A DNA stretch of 56,148 nt from Deltaproteobacteria bacterium (GTDB taxonomy: Bacteria > SAR324 > NAC60-12), in the NCBI GenBank assembly GCA_002685535.1, contig NYXK01000053.1, forward strand, positions 55,278-111,425, read 5' to 3'. Of this stretch, positions 23,171-35,404 are shown piece after piece. Each line of letters opens with the position of its first letter. Position 1 is the stretch's first letter. The position numbers and the translations under genes were made by a program. Under the pieces are notes generated by a model that had not been told where the DNA came from, did no database searches, and saw only the letters and a program-made list of their open reading frames with translations.

Positions 23171-26100
23171 TCAACCACCAAAATCCATCCTCAGCGCAAT
23201 CGTCGGCTCCCTACCCCCATCCTCATCCACCACCTTAGCCCCACCTTGACTCTGCCTCCCCTTCAGAATAACACTCTCCATAAATCCCTTCTGCTCACCA
23301 CTCATACCCCCAACCACACCCCTAAAAGCACCCTGATCACTCCCCGCTAGATCTAAAAGTCTCGCACTAGTCTCCTTATACACATCTTCGCCCTCACTGT
23401 TCGCTCTAGCGAGGAGCGTTGGCACAATTACGGACATGGCGATGGCCTTTTGAGGGCTGGGGAGAGTGGTGGTGTAGATAGTCAGGGCATGTGTGACCAG
23501 AGCTCGGGCGTTCTCGGGGTCTTCGTTGGTGGTGTTTGTGGTGAAGGATATTAGGCGGGGCAGGAGATAGCGGGATATGCTTTGGTCTGGAGGTGTTTTG
23601 GGGTTCTGGAGGAGGAGCGTGCGTATGCAGCCTGCGGCTACTTTGGCAGTCTGTCTTGTGTTAGTTGTTACTGAGTAACAGTGATGGAACGAGAAGACTT
23701 ACCATGCGATCACTTAGACAGTCAATAAGCTCGTCTAAGTATCGTGTGACCAGTGGCTCGCTAGCTGACATGTAGTTCACACCACTGGTGAGCAGGACCG
23801 TAGATGCTAGAAGCGTGTTCTTCACACACGGAAGAGACGATTCGGACTCACGCTTCTGAGCGTGGAGGTAGATGGAAAGGAAGCGTTTGAGACAACCCTG
23901 TACCTGGACGACATTGGTATCTGGCTTACCATTCTTTGTCGCTGGGGAGATGCTCGACATGAAGCGCTTAAGGATCGGAAGCGATTGTGGCACGACTACA
24001 GCTTGGCAGCTTGCTGTTCCAAGGATGGTGGCGAAGATGTGGATAATGCAGGCGTGCAGATCAGTCTTGATGATTGATGGGAACACCTCCGCTGCATCGA
24101 CTAAAGCGTTCAGAGATGTACGGACGAGGCTGACAGCTTCGTCCGTCAACTGATGTCGAGCCGCTTGCTTTGCCTCGGTAAGATTTGGCAGGAGACCAGC
24201 TAGGACGAGTACAATAATGCGAGTCAACTCGAAGAGCTGCTCAATATCTTCAGACAAGTCATCACTCTCCTGAGCATCTGCTTTTGTTGCCGATGGGTGC
24301 GCTATGCATAGCCCTCTGGCGATTTGTACAATCACTCCCTGAACATCCAAGCCTTCAGTGAGAACCAGTCTATCAAGTAAATCCATTGTCTCGGAGAAAA
24401 TGGCTTCACGATAGATCGCATGGCCCGAGACGCTCGGGTGAAGAATCTTCTTAAGAGCTTGCAGAATTTCCAATGTCTGTTCCTTCGTGGCCAGCGCCTC
24501 GCTTCCAGGCCGTGCCACAAGAGCCTCGAAGGCGATTCCGAATAGGACGAAGAAGAATGCGACAGGCTCGTCCCTGTAGTTGATATCGCTTCCCTTCGAG
24601 TGACCATTGGTAGTCGGTGCATCGGTCTCTTTGCCATCCAGAGCATCGAAGACGAACTCGCTATCTTGCTCAATAAGACTTGCGATGGCGTCCACCAATT
24701 TGAGCCAGGACTCTTGGTAGAATTTGAGCAGTGTTTCGCGATTCAGCGCAGAGTAAATAGTGTCCAAACTGCCGGATAAAGATGGCGGGCCGAGGCTCAT
24801 GCTGATATCTGGCTCGAATCTGAGGCGAGCAAATTCTCTCAGAGAAGCAAGCCAGAGAGGCGTCAAGGTACCAATGTATGGCTTTAACACATCGACCAAG
24901 TATCGCTGCTCTGTGCTGGCGACTTGAAGTTCAGCCCAACCAGAGAAGACTGCCATCTTCACCATGACCTGTGCGTTGGAGCTGAGACCCTTCAGGTCTC
25001 CAATAGACTGGACCTCGGATTCGCTAGAGAAATTTTCAAGAGCTGTGACCAAGGTCTTAAGTATACGGCCCATTCGGTCGACATCTGTGACGATACCCGT
25101 AGCAATGAAAGCAGCGCAGACATTGACTGCCTCCGAAGCTAGTTCAGGTGAAGAGTCTGCAGCAAAAGCAGGCGTGAGGGCTGAGCTGATTTGAGCTTGA
25201 TACTGCTCCAGCAGCGGCGCTTCAGCGAAGTCTGGATCAGGTGTTTTGCCAAACATCTTGAGCACGGCATCGATGATCTTCAGTCCCCAGACTCGCAGTT
25301 CGACCACATTCGAAGTAGACGCTGAGAACGCCATACGAATCACGTCGGCAATCTTCCGTTGCAGTGCCATTTCGGCGACGGTAGGTTCTTCCGCATCAGG
25401 AGGAGTGGCTTTGCTGACGATGGCGAACATTTCCGCCAGACAGCTCATGGCGAAGGTACGGACCTGCCATCTTAACGGCTCTTGCCCGGATGCTGCAGAA
25501 TTGGCACCGTCGTCCTTCGCACCGCCACCAGAGGCAGCGAATCCCGCTACTTCTTCATCTTGAAGATCGGGCATACCGCTAGCCTTGGCTGAAGGTGCAG
25601 CTGTTTCCGCAGCTTTCGGACGTGTCATCGTAAGGACTGTCTGGCATCTTTGGAGCCATCTTGCAGTTTCAGTGAGGCATGACTGCCTCAACCAGTTCCT
25701 GATCACATTCCTGATCCCGTCATGATTTGGAGCTGAATCCAGAGCCAACCAGAGCTGATCTTCAAACCCGGTTTCTGCAGCCTTCACGACGTCTTCGGAG
25801 TTTCGCTTCATCAGATTATAGAGACCGTCGACTGCAATGTCTCTGAGATCCGGATATTGAGAGCTAAGATCTTTCTGTAGGAGGACCACATAGTCTATGA
25901 ACACCATGTGACCAGGCGCATACAGAGCCAGATGCTCAAGGCATCGAAGACTGCCACCTTGAACCAGAGGATTGTCCTCTTCTTGAAATTGGCCCACGAG
26001 GGTCAATATCAGTTCCCTAGGCTTACTCATGTCCTGAAGATCTGGCCCTAATACATTGACCAATGAGTCTACACATCGTGCAATGACAACAGTTGTCGAC

Positions 26101-29100
26101 AGCTCCAGTTCCAGATTCGACGTGACAGCCGATGCAACCTCCTGATTATGGGTATCTGCAACATAAAGTTGGCCAACCATCCCGAGAGTACTTGTCACAT
26201 AACCCGAGAAGTTTAGCCCTGCAGAGTCCGCAACTCCAGACAACGCTGCAAGTGCCCAAAAATGTACAGTGGGGTGGGGATCGTTGCAAAGAGACATGAG
26301 AATGCCAAGAATGGTCTTGAGATGGAAACCAGCAGCCATGCTGCCAACCTGGGCATGAATCGCTCCCAACGCCATCGCACATCCAGCCCTCGCACTGGGC
26401 TCGCGATTTCCAACAATAGTGTCAACGAGGTACTTGATCTCGCCATTTGTGAAGGAGTTTCCGGAGCTGTTGCAAAGTCTGGCTAGGGCTTCGTATCCAA
26501 TACTGCGAATATACTGATCTGGATGGATGACGAACGAGTGCAGGATCTCTTGCAGGAGCTTTTCCACAGCTGGGTTTGTGAGATCACCTGCTGGTGATTG
26601 CGTCTCTTTTACAGCGACTTTGAGGGTGCTGAAAAGTGCAGTTGCTATGTTGACATTCATCGCCGCTTTCCGGCCAGGATCTCGTTGCAAGGAGCCGGCA
26701 GAGAGAAAGGTTGCTACTTGTTCTAGTATACTCTCCTGGATCTTGGGTGGCGTGAGTGGAAATGCGATGGCGAATAGTTTGATGGCTATATTGACAACTT
26801 CTGTAGCTGGAGGGTCCGGCATAGCATCTGCCTTTCCTAAGTCACCCAAATACAGAGCGAGCGAGTCGTGTTCGAGTGAACTGCAGATCGGCGAGAGCAA
26901 GACTTTAGCAATGGCACTTTCGGAACCACTTTCCTTCATCCAGTCATCCTGGGTATCGCTCTCATGCTGGCCAGCCAAACTTTGAACCTTGAAGCCGCTT
27001 ACTAGTCCTGTGACACCAAAGCCACAGTTGTCGCCTACATCCCAGACCGTCTCGAAATTACCAGCAGAGCTTGCGATGGAAGTGCTCAAAGAGCTTGGCG
27101 TGTAGTTTTCCGGATCGGCAAAGAACGACACAGCAAGTGTGAGGAGATTCGACTGCAGTAATGCCTCACTCCCACCCGCAGGACTAAGATTCACCAATTT
27201 TGCGTAGCATTGCAGCACGCGTCGCTGGACCATAAGATCCAAGTCGTGGAGTTGCAACGATGGGAAAAGCCGCTGAGAGATATCTTCGGAGGTCTTCTTT
27301 GATGGAAGACTTCTAAGGAATGCAGTTGTGTTTTGCAGCATAGCAGCTATGCGTTTTGAAACATCTACAGTCAAGAGCCTGCTGTTGAACTGAAGAAATG
27401 CAAGAATAGAGCCTAGAGCACACTCTCGCACATGTGTGAGGAAAGACGACTCGAGGTAGCTCCGCTGTGAAGTATTGTCCTTTGCGAGTGGTTTAGGAAG
27501 AGCATTCTTCCATAGTAAAAGTAGTTGCGAAAGATGAATCTTGACGAAGTTAGGGCCTAGGGACATGAGGCCGCCTATCAAAATCCAAGCAACCTGGATT
27601 TGAGTACTCGATATGCGCAATTCGGATTTGCTTGACGATTTTAAAAGTCCCGTGGCGAGGGAGAGAACCCGGCTGTTCACATCGACAGATCCGTAGAGCG
27701 GCTGGAGAGGAGCTGTGCTAATCATTGCAGATAGGCCGTTGGCATATCCCACACAACGTCGTGGAGAGTTTCTCCCTGTAGTGAGTAGTGTCAATTCCCT
27801 ATTCACACTATTCATGCATATTGTGAGACAAGGCAAAAGCTGCTGAGGGCATGCCAGGGTGAATGTCCGCAAGCAGTAAGACGTGTAAACTTGGACTGTG
27901 TAGCTCGGATGCTGGAGAACTTGCAATAAGCCATCTCGACAGCTATCCGAAAATGCATTCGATGCAGATCCAAGCGTTTTGATTAATGACGCGAGGGCGC
28001 TTAGAACAGCAATCAAAGAATGTTTGCCAGGTTCCGCTCGCTCTTTGATAACTTGGGGGTAGTTCTTCAGAACATCGTTGATCAGCGCTTTCGCAGCATC
28101 TATCTGACCAGGCTCTCCAAGGATGGACTTCCCAATCACTTCTTCCAGGATTATCTGAACGAATCGGCGTGTGCTCAGAAGTCGGTATCGGTTGCTGGTG
28201 ATGTTCGGGTGACTCAGAACATCAATTGTCAAGCTGTCCACGATCTTCATGTACATGGTCTCGACAGTCCTCTCACTCAAGCTCTTGAAGATGCGGGTGT
28301 AGCATACTGCAATACCAGCCCTCGCCTTATTACTGGTCGAGCTCTTGATGTAAAAGGTCGACAGCTGCCTGAGAATCTCGGGCAACGTAAGAATCAAAAT
28401 CTGACTCTTCTTCGGCCCCGGACTTTCTGGCCGTTGGATCTCCTCGTCATCGTCCAACTTCTTGGTATTTGTCCTCTTAATCTTTTTGATCTTAGGCATT
28501 TGACTCTCATGTGCTGGATCATCCGAATGACTCTTCACCATAGCCTCAGCAAGGCATTCGGCAGCAGCTTGCCGTACCAGAGGACTCGAGGAGTCGATCG
28601 TCTTGAAAAGTGTTGACTTGAGATTATCAAAGTCGCTTGAGTTGTCGAAATATGGAGAGCAGTTTGAGAAGAGCTTCAAGCAGTGGCACGCCGCAATCTG
28701 GACCAGAGCAGACTTGTCGGTGGAGGCAGCATTTCTGGCTTGCTTCCATACATCCCTTGCAACACTCTCATCTATGCTTCCCTCAATCATCTTCACCACC
28801 TTGCCCAAGGCCTTGAAAATGGCAGCCCTCAATCCAGCGTTGTTGGCAGCAGGCTTCAGAAGCTTTAACAGAGCGGAACATGCCAGAGGGTGTAATCCAA
28901 TGGCACTATCCCCAGCTGCAGCAAAAACATCCCCCAGACAATAAACAGCCGCATGTTTTGTCCGTAGATCAGCTTCCGTCTTCGCCTTCCCACTGGTGAT
29001 AATATTGACCAGATCATTGATCGACTCAAACAAGAGTTTCCTATCCCCTTTCCCAAGAATATGACCAAAACACCTTCCCAAATTATTCCTTATGACTCTG

Positions 29101-29363
29101 GTAGGCGGCGGCGCGGCCAGATTGAGGATCTGCATAAGCTCTTTCTTGAGGTACAGTTGCTGGGCCGTACAATCGTCTGGCTCCAGACTCTCGACATGCT
29201 TAGTGAGGCTTGAGACGAAATTTAGGAGGTAGATGTCTTGCTGTTCGGAGGGGAGAGCTTGGAGCTTCTTGATGTCGAGTTCAGGGTTTGATGATGGCTC
29301 GCGCGGCGGCGGGGGAGCTTCGCCAGAGCCATTGTGAGAGCTCGGGCGGGGAGTTGAGGACAT
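23171..29363 (-). CDS. LAA1: Laa1/HEATR5-type HEAT-repeat protein (2046 aa)
   Basis: Laa1 (animal HEATR5) binds the AP-1 clathrin adaptor and keeps it at the trans-Golgi/endosome, so it acts in protein sorting. Two exons, complement of 23171-23650 and 23703-29363, give 2046 residues, close to the ~2000 typical of yeast Laa1. The protein is helical HEAT repeats throughout; the N-terminal ELDIKKLQALPSEQQDIYL block and the RNNLGRCFGHILGKGDRKLL block are recognisable family features. The start at 29363 is the first ATG; the open frame continues further upstream without an ATG. The 52 nt intron near the 3' end has GTAAGT and GACAG. It diverges from the TACO1 gene across 305 bases. A 6.1 kb frame without a break speaks for good local sequence quality. 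Confidence 0.92.
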
Positions 29364-29668
29364 TGACAAGTGGAGGAGAAGGAGGAGAAGGGTGAGATAT
29401 GTGATGGACGTGTGGAAGTGGTGGGAGATGTATAAACTACTTGAATCTCCCTTTTTGTGAGTCGAGGCTCTACTCACTGTCTACATACCCCAGACAAGGC
29501 CACTCGATTATCTTGCGCCTGGGCTCCGCAAATCAGGGGTCGTTGCCAGAAGCTCCATCGGCTGAAGCCCGGAAAAACTTTATTTCTTGAGCTTCGAAAT
29601 GCTTGACTCCCAAGCATTCCGTCGCATTGCTCACATTTCGGACACTTGTTTCTTTTTATAATACTGGA
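29364..29668. promoter_or_regulatory. Divergent promoter region LAA1/TACO1
   Basis: These 305 bases separate two divergently transcribed housekeeping genes. The left half is CT/GA-rich leader of LAA1; no specific factor site is claimed. Confidence 0.5.
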
Positions 29669-30651
29669 ATGGCTACATCTTCCAGAGGTCTTCGTCCCTT
29701 GGTGCGACAGAAAGACTTTATCTGCTCCAAATGCCTCTTCACAACCACATCATCCATACAATCAGGCCATAGCAGATGGTCCAAGATCAAACACGACAAA
29801 GGTGCCGTGGACGCAAAGAAGAATGTCCAACGTTCCCAATTTTCCCGCGAGATAGCACTGGCATCAAAATGTATTTCTGCCAATCGCCCCTCATATTAGA
29901 TCAAGAGACTAATTTCAATGGCAGTATGGGGCCCAGATGTCAACAGCAACTACCGGCTAGCCTCAGTCCTGGCAGCCGCAAAGAAAGGTACTTGACGGTA
30001 CAAACCCCTCTTACAGATCTTGGAGGAGGCTTACATGTCACAGCTGGATTCCCGAAAGCTTTACTAGAAGGCGCCGTGGCGCGGGGCCAGGGCAAATCCG
30101 CAAGTGGCGCAACTCTCGAAAGTATCACACTCGAAGTCATCGTTCCGCCTACAGTCGCCATGATTATTGAGAGCGAGACAGACAACCGTGCAAGGACGTT
30201 AATGGATTTGCGGTATATCGTTAAGAGACATGGTGGTAGTGTGACGCCTACGGGGTATTTGTTTCAGAAGAAAGGACGGATTGCGTTTGAGGCGGACGAG
30301 ACGAAGGGAGTGGATGATGTGCTGGATGATGCTATTGAAGCTGGGGCCGAAGATGTCGAAGCCGATGAGGACGGCAGTATTGTGGTCTGGACCGAACCCA
30401 GTCAAACGACTGCTGCTGCGGAAGCTCTGCTTAAAAGTCGTGGCTTGAAAGTCGAGAGTGCCGATATACTATGGGATGCTAACGAAGACACGAAAGTTCC
30501 GCTTGAGTCTGAAGATGCGGTGACAGCATTGTCGGCTTTCATTGCGGAGCTGAGGGAGAACTCGAATGTGCAGGGGGTGTATGCTAATGTTGCTCAAGGA
30601 AGTATCTCGGATGAGGTTTGGGAGGAGTTGCAAGATAAATTAGACTCATAG
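29669..30651 (+). CDS. TACO1: YebC/PmpR-family mitochondrial translation factor, TACO1-like (290 aa)
   Basis: Eukaryotic members work in mitochondria and help translation of difficult sequences, as human TACO1 does for COX1. Exons 29669-29870, 29925-29987 and 30044-30651 join in phase to 290 residues. The YebC signature GHSRWSKIKHDKGAVDAKK follows a basic, Ser/Arg-rich N-terminal ~38 residues that look like a mitochondrial targeting peptide. ARGQGKSASGATLESITLE and the acidic GAEDVEADEDGSIVVWTEP are standard family blocks. PET100, another complex IV factor, is the next gene and convergent with it, a neat but possibly accidental pairing. Confidence 0.93.
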
Positions 30652-31008
30652 ATGGAATAGACAGGACCAACATATACATGGATGCCAGATGTATCTATGG
30701 CTGGGTTGTACAGTAGATGTACATCTGTAGAATATTGTACAATAAGCAATGGATGATACCCCCATGCCCCTCATCAGTCGTCTTTCGGAATGGAGTGTTT
30801 CCGTGAAAGTGTTCCCAACGCCTTCAATGCAAACGCCATGCTCATGCTAATACACCTTGCCGCATCAATGCCGCCTCGATCCCCAAAGCCACTGGAGTAT
30901 TACAACAGTCCAGCTATGCCTCCGTTACTCGACATTTGGCCAGCTTTCAACACAACCTTCCGGGATCAATCATCCTAGTACTCCCATACTTTCCGAAATC
31001 CATCCCCC
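30652..31008. other. Convergent 3' flanks of TACO1 and PET100
   Basis: No gene is supported; short shadow frames only. Confidence 0.5.
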
Positions 31009-31342
31009 TCAAGACTCGCCCTCCCCATTTCCTCTACCCTGCCCCTGCCCTTCCTGCTCCAACCTCTTACTCCTCAAATACATCCTCCTCTGCCTCAACC
31101 TTTCCAACTCACTATGAATCTCCTCCTTATCAAACGGAATGCGATTCGTCTGCTCCGGCTTAGGCCAGAAATCCGGGACTGCGAAGCGCTTGTCGAGATT
31201 CGTACCGTAGTAATACATTATAGCGATTGGGAACATGATGTACATTCCGAACTATCGCATTCACTATCAGCACATAACCTCAGAGGGCAGACCGGGGATA
31301 ATTAATAATTACCTTGAAGACTTCGAGATTGGGACCGCCCAT
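31009..31342 (-). CDS. PET100: Cytochrome c oxidase assembly protein Pet100 (90 aa)
   Basis: Pet100 is a small inner-membrane protein of mitochondria needed to assemble complex IV subunits. Exons, complement of 31009-31251 and 31313-31342, join across a 61 nt intron to 90 residues. The start MGGPNLEVFKFGMYIMFPIA contains the single membrane segment, followed by the conserved FWPKPEQTNRIPFDKEEI and a charged helix. The first exon is only 10 codons, so the gene is easily missed or truncated. It diverges from the enoyl-CoA isomerase across 385 bases. Confidence 0.95.
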
Positions 31343-31727
31343 ATTGAATTTTTGAAGGGGAGTTTGATTGGGAGGTTTGATTCGTGGACAGCCAGTGGTT
31401 GTAGGGTTTGGAGGCGGGATTTGAAGTTGTCAATGATGGTTCGATTTCGGTATCGAAAATTGATGCCTCACTTGACAAGGCCGCCGTTCCGATTACAAAA
31501 TGCAGCAAACGCCGACCCCTGTCAACTTTAAATTCAGACCGAGGCTCGATCGGCTCAAGTCCAGATTGAAGCTCCATTACCCCACAGTCTTGATTGCGAC
31601 CCTAGGTATTTACATACTTCTCTTTACTTTCTTTGAACCATTTATTACGTTCAGGAAGTCCATCCCTACAGCTCGTCTCACTTCTTCTGATACTCGTTCA
31701 ACTTTATTATTCTAGTCAAAACTCAAG
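31343..31727. promoter_or_regulatory. Divergent promoter region PET100/ECI1-like
   Basis: The region lies between two divergent starts. A 71-codon open frame (31500-31715) with a hydrophobic stretch occupies the right part; it ends just before the isomerase start and is more likely leader sequence than a gene. Confidence 0.45.
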
Positions 31728-32656
31728 ATGTCTTCTTCTCCCATATCTCTTGACATCAAGGGCAAGATTGCAGTGATTACCATCGATAAACAGCATAAAC
31801 TCAATGCTTTGACGCAAGATGAATATTATCAGATCGCAAAATATATGAGAGAGATAGCGGGGAATGATGCTGTTTCTATCACGGTTTTGACTGCAAAAGG
31901 TATGTTCGAATGCATACTTCCATAACTGATTCCTGGCGCTGATACAATCTATAGGACGGTATTTCTCAGCGTAAGTCCAATAATTTAGAGCTGTCAGCAT
32001 GTGAGAAGTACCTCGACTAACAACCTACCAGCGGAGCCGACGTGAGCATCTCTCGAGATCTACCAGAAGGAACAGACATCGGCAAACACTGGCTCCAAAC
32101 ATTCGTTTCCAACAACCTCAACATCACTCACGCTTTCTACACGCATCCCAAGATCCTCGTCACAGCTCTCAATGGACCCGCAGTAGGACTCTCAGCAGCT
32201 TTGATCGCCTTCTCGGATTTTATCTACTGCGTGCCATCTACCTTCCTCCTCACGCCGTTTTCGTCTCTAGGTCTGGTAGCAGAAGGCGGCGCATCTAGAG
32301 CTTTCGTGCAACGCCTCGGCATAAGTAAAGCCAACGAGGCATTGATCATGAGTAAAAGAATCCCAGCAGAAGAACTTCTGCAAGTCGGATTCGTGAATAA
32401 GATCTTCGATTGTGGGAAGGGTGAGGATGAAAAGTTCAGGCAGCTGGTGTTTGAGGAGATTGAGAATCGTCTTGGGGATCATTTGATCGGATCGAGTTTG
32501 ACCAAGATTAAGGCGTTGATCAGGAAGCCGGAGACGGATTTGATGGATGCGCAAGGTGTGGCGGAGGTCTTTGCCGGGTTGGAGAGATTCACTGCTGGTA
32601 TCCCGCAGGCAGAGTTCAAGAAGGTAGCCAGCGGGCAGAAGAGACATAAGCTGTAG
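31728..32656 (+). CDS. ECI1: Peroxisomal enoyl-CoA hydratase/isomerase, Eci1-like (270 aa)
   Basis: By family this is a delta3,delta2-enoyl-CoA isomerase that moves double bonds so unsaturated fatty acids can enter beta-oxidation. Exons 31728-31899, 31955-31970 and 32032-32656 join to 270 residues; the middle exon is only 16 bases yet is needed to keep the frame and encodes the conserved GRYFSAGADV oxyanion region. The second crotonase block is LVTALNGPAVGLSAALIAFSD, and the catalytic Glu is expected in FSSLGLVAEGGAS. The C-terminal HKL is a peroxisome signal (PTS1), placing it in the peroxisome. It could be a hydratase instead, but the Eci1-like length and PTS1 favour the isomerase. Confidence 0.9.
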
Positions 32657-32836
32657 ATAATTTAGAGGCAAGTCTTGTAAAATGATTGATTGTCCACACC
32701 TTGCGCAGAATCCACCCGGGTCAATCTGGTTCTGTGGCTTACCAGCCAAATGCCCACACAGCAAGCAAACCTGTACCAGATCCTCTGGTGCGAACGCCGT
32801 ATCCTGCCAAACGCCCGCAATGCTCCAGATGGACCC

Positions 32837-33403
32837 TCACTTCTCCTCATCCTTCACCGAATTCTCCGCCCCAGCCTTCAGTCTCTCCTCCTGCTTCTTC
32901 CAATGGCTTCCTTCTTCATAGTTCTTGCTGATTCCTAACGCGCTCCTGAATCGATCATCCTGCTTGATCTTCGCCTCTGCCAACTCATGTACCTGGTGCA
33001 TCTTGAGTCCCTTCTTCGCTGGACCACCTCTCTTCTCACCTTCCTTCAACAACTTCTTCCGTAGTGCATCGGTCTTTTCCTCGATCTCGTCCTCGTCGAC
33101 TCTGTTACCAAGATCAGTATCAGCTCACAACCCTAGAATAATGCTGTGCAAGGCAAGCAAAAAGAGCCCATACCCCTCATCCTCCAACAAGTCCCGCAGT
33201 TCGAAAACCTTCACCTCAATCTCCCGCTTCCGGTCATGCTCTAAGATATCCTTGTCCGGCTGCCGTTGGCGGTGCTTTAAGCTGTCGAGGTCGGTCGAGT
33301 ATGGTTTTCCTTGATCGCGAGGTTTGAGATGCGCCAGGTTACGCTGGACGTAGCCGGATGTACCGCTACCTCTTGGGGTAGACAGACCGACGTTTGAAGA
33401 CAT
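32837..33403 (-). CDS. CWC21: Pre-mRNA splicing factor Cwc21 (164 aa)
   Basis: Cwc21 (human SRRM2 N-terminus) joins the catalytic spliceosome in the nucleus and touches Prp8 and Snu114. Exons, complement of 32837-33101 and 33174-33403, join across a 72 nt intron (GTATGG...AACAG) to 164 residues. The N-terminus MSSNVGLSTPRGSGTSGYVQ is the strongly conserved family signature, followed by the charged cwf21 helix (KREIEVKVFELRDLLEDEG) and a Lys/Glu-rich tail. It diverges from CDC123 across 306 bases and converges on the isomerase gene with 180 bases between stops. Confidence 0.94.
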
Positions 33404-33709
33404 GGCTGTGTGCTGTACTGTAGAAAACCGAATGCGCTCCTTTGAGTGTCGAGCGTTGGTTCCTGGGATGGACTGATGATGCTGAATGAAGGGCTGGACC
33501 TTACAGAATTACTGTATGGTCCCTGGACAGGCGGTGTACACGCTAGCGTGGCAGAATAATTCCAGAAGCATGGAATTTGCCCCTCCATTCAAACGAATGA
33601 GTCAATATTTACATCAAATAAAGTGAATCTCTCGTCTCCCGTTCGAAATTCTTGCTTTCTCCACGACACTTGACCATTCGCCCCGTCTTCCTGCCACCGA
33701 GACTCAGAT
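33404..33709. promoter_or_regulatory. Divergent promoter region CWC21/CDC123
   Basis: These 306 bases lie between two divergent core-gene starts. No factor site is claimed. Confidence 0.5.
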
Positions 33710-34999
33710 ATGCCAGGATTAGAATCAACGAACGGCCCTCAAGCCGAACCAGAACCCCTCACTCAACTACCCTTCGAGCCAGTCACCAAATCGCATATTC
33801 TGCACTGTTCATATGATTACTGGCATCCAAAGTATTCCCACTCCTCCCAGATAGGTTTCACTGCTAATGTATCCAGATATCGCTCATCTGCCCTGAAATC
33901 CCGCATCATTCCTCTCTCCTCCGCCTTTCTTTCCTACCTCCGCGAAGACGGCATTGTCCTCCCCAGCGAAACGCCTACCTTCCCACCACCTTCAACATAT
34001 ACAGACAACAGCACAAGTGATGGCTGGGATGAGGATCCCACGCTCGACCCTTCCCTCGCTTTCTCATCAATCCACCAACAAATTATCACTACAATCTCCG
34101 AGCTGGGTGGTCTTGTCTCGCCAAAACTCAACTGGTCGGCCCCGAAGGACGCAACATGGATCAGCATGAAGAAGAACAGTATGGAATGCGCCACACCGAA
34201 TGAAATTTACCTCCTTCTCAAATCCTCCGATTTCATAACGCACGACCTAGAACACGCCTTTGATGACTGCGCGGAGGACGATACAATCAAGCAAGAAGAC
34301 ATCCCCTACGTTCTCGTCCTCCGCAGATGGTTCAAAGTGAATCCCTCTTGCGAGTTCCGCTGTTTCGTAAAAGAGCGACGCATTATTGGAATCTGCCAGC
34401 GAGACCTCAATCATTTCGACTTCCTGTTTCCGATGCGAGAAAGGTTAAGAGGTACAATAATGGAGTATTTCGACAAGACGCTGAAAGATAGCTTCCCAGA
34501 CGGGAATTTTGTATTCGATGTTTATCTACCAGAACCTTACGATAAAGTGCGCCTGGTGGACATAAACCCCTGGGCGCCACGCACCGATCCACTCCTCTTC
34601 TCCTGGCTCGAACTCCTCACTATGCCGCTGCCCAAACCCCTCCTTGGCATTCCGGACTCTTCAGAAAACCCAGCAATCCCACCGTCAAGTAGCGATGAAG
34701 ATACGTCGCACGAGGACGAAGATGTTGAGGAAGTAGTGTGGAAGCCGGAGATGCGCTTAGTGAGGAAGGATGATCCAGAGGCATATAGTTTTGCGAGTCC
34801 GCAGTATAGTGCGCATAAGCTGCCGAGAGATGTCGTGGATGCGAGTCTGGGTGGCGAGAGCAGTATGCGGGAGTTTGCAGAGAATTGGAAGGGAATGATG
34901 GAGGGTGGGGTGGAGATGCAGAGGCCGGGTGAGGATAGTGATAGTGAGGATGAGGGAGAGACGAGAGGGATGCAGGAGGGGAGTTTAGGTACTGACTAA
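33710..34999 (+). CDS. CDC123: Cdc123, eIF2 assembly factor (429 aa)
   Basis: Cdc123 is an ATP-grasp-like cytosolic protein that helps the eIF2 trimer assemble, so it supports translation start. The gene is a single exon of 429 residues. Recognisable blocks are HILHCSYDYWHPKY, RIIPLSSAFLSYLREDGIVL, PKLNWSAPKDATWIS, ECATPNEIYLLLKSSDFI and the metal/nucleotide-binding VRLVDINPWAPRTDPLLFSW. The C-terminal ~110 residues are acidic and Ser-rich and look disordered. The antisense frame 34620-35033 is a shadow of this low-complexity tail. Confidence 0.95.
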   Translation: MPGLESTNGPQAEPEPLTQLPFEPVTKSHILHCSYDYWHPKYSHSSQIGFTANVSRYRSSALKSRIIPLSSAFLSYLREDGIVLPSETPTFPPPSTYTDNSTSDGWDEDPTLDPSLAFSSIHQQIITTISELGGLVSPKLNWSAPKDATWISMKKNSMECATPNEIYLLLKSSDFITHDLEHAFDDCAEDDTIKQEDIPYVLVLRRWFKVNPSCEFRCFVKERRIIGICQRDLNHFDFLFPMRERLRGTIMEYFDKTLKDSFPDGNFVFDVYLPEPYDKVRLVDINPWAPRTDPLLFSWLELLTMPLPKPLLGIPDSSENPAIPPSSSDEDTSHEDEDVEEVVWKPEMRLVRKDDPEAYSFASPQYSAHKLPRDVVDASLGGESSMREFAENWKGMMEGGVEMQRPGEDSDSEDEGETRGMQEGSLGTD

Positions 35000-35404
35000 A
35001 CAATTGCGTATAGATGGAAGGATATATGTGCAAACACCAGTGTTCACATGTACTGTATTGAGCGCAACTACAAGCATCAAATCAATACGGTTCCCAAATC
35101 TCCTAAAAACTGCTCGGTTACAGCATACAAGCGAGCCCCTTTCAAATGTCAACAACACAAATTAATAAGCGAAGCGAGTATCATCATGCCATGAGGAAAC
35201 ACAGAAATTGTTACCAAGCTATTTGAGTAAGCTCTGTAACTTTTGTAAAAATTCACTCAGACTAGATCTTTTCCAACATTCCATCCGAAGAGATTATATA
35301 GCAGGACTGGAAAGCGCCGTCCTGATGCTAGTCTACTCAACTCTTGCTTTGAAACTTCAATCAAGCAGCCTTCCAAAGTCGCCGTGGACGCGTTCATCGT
35401 TGAT
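35000..35404. other. Convergent 3' flanks of CDC123 and the oxidoreductase
   Basis: No gene is supported. Confidence 0.5.

Noticed and set aside
28020-28616. 198-codon open frame antisense to LAA1
   Set aside because: Shadow of a conserved exon, with no splice structure of its own.
31500-31715. 71-codon frame with a hydrophobic segment just before the isomerase gene
   Set aside because: It fits within the divergent promoter/leader, ends 12 bases before the isomerase ATG and has no recognisable homologue; kept only as a note.
34620-35033. 137-codon His/Pro/Ser-rich frame antisense to CDC123
   Set aside because: Mirror of the acidic, low-complexity tail of CDC123.
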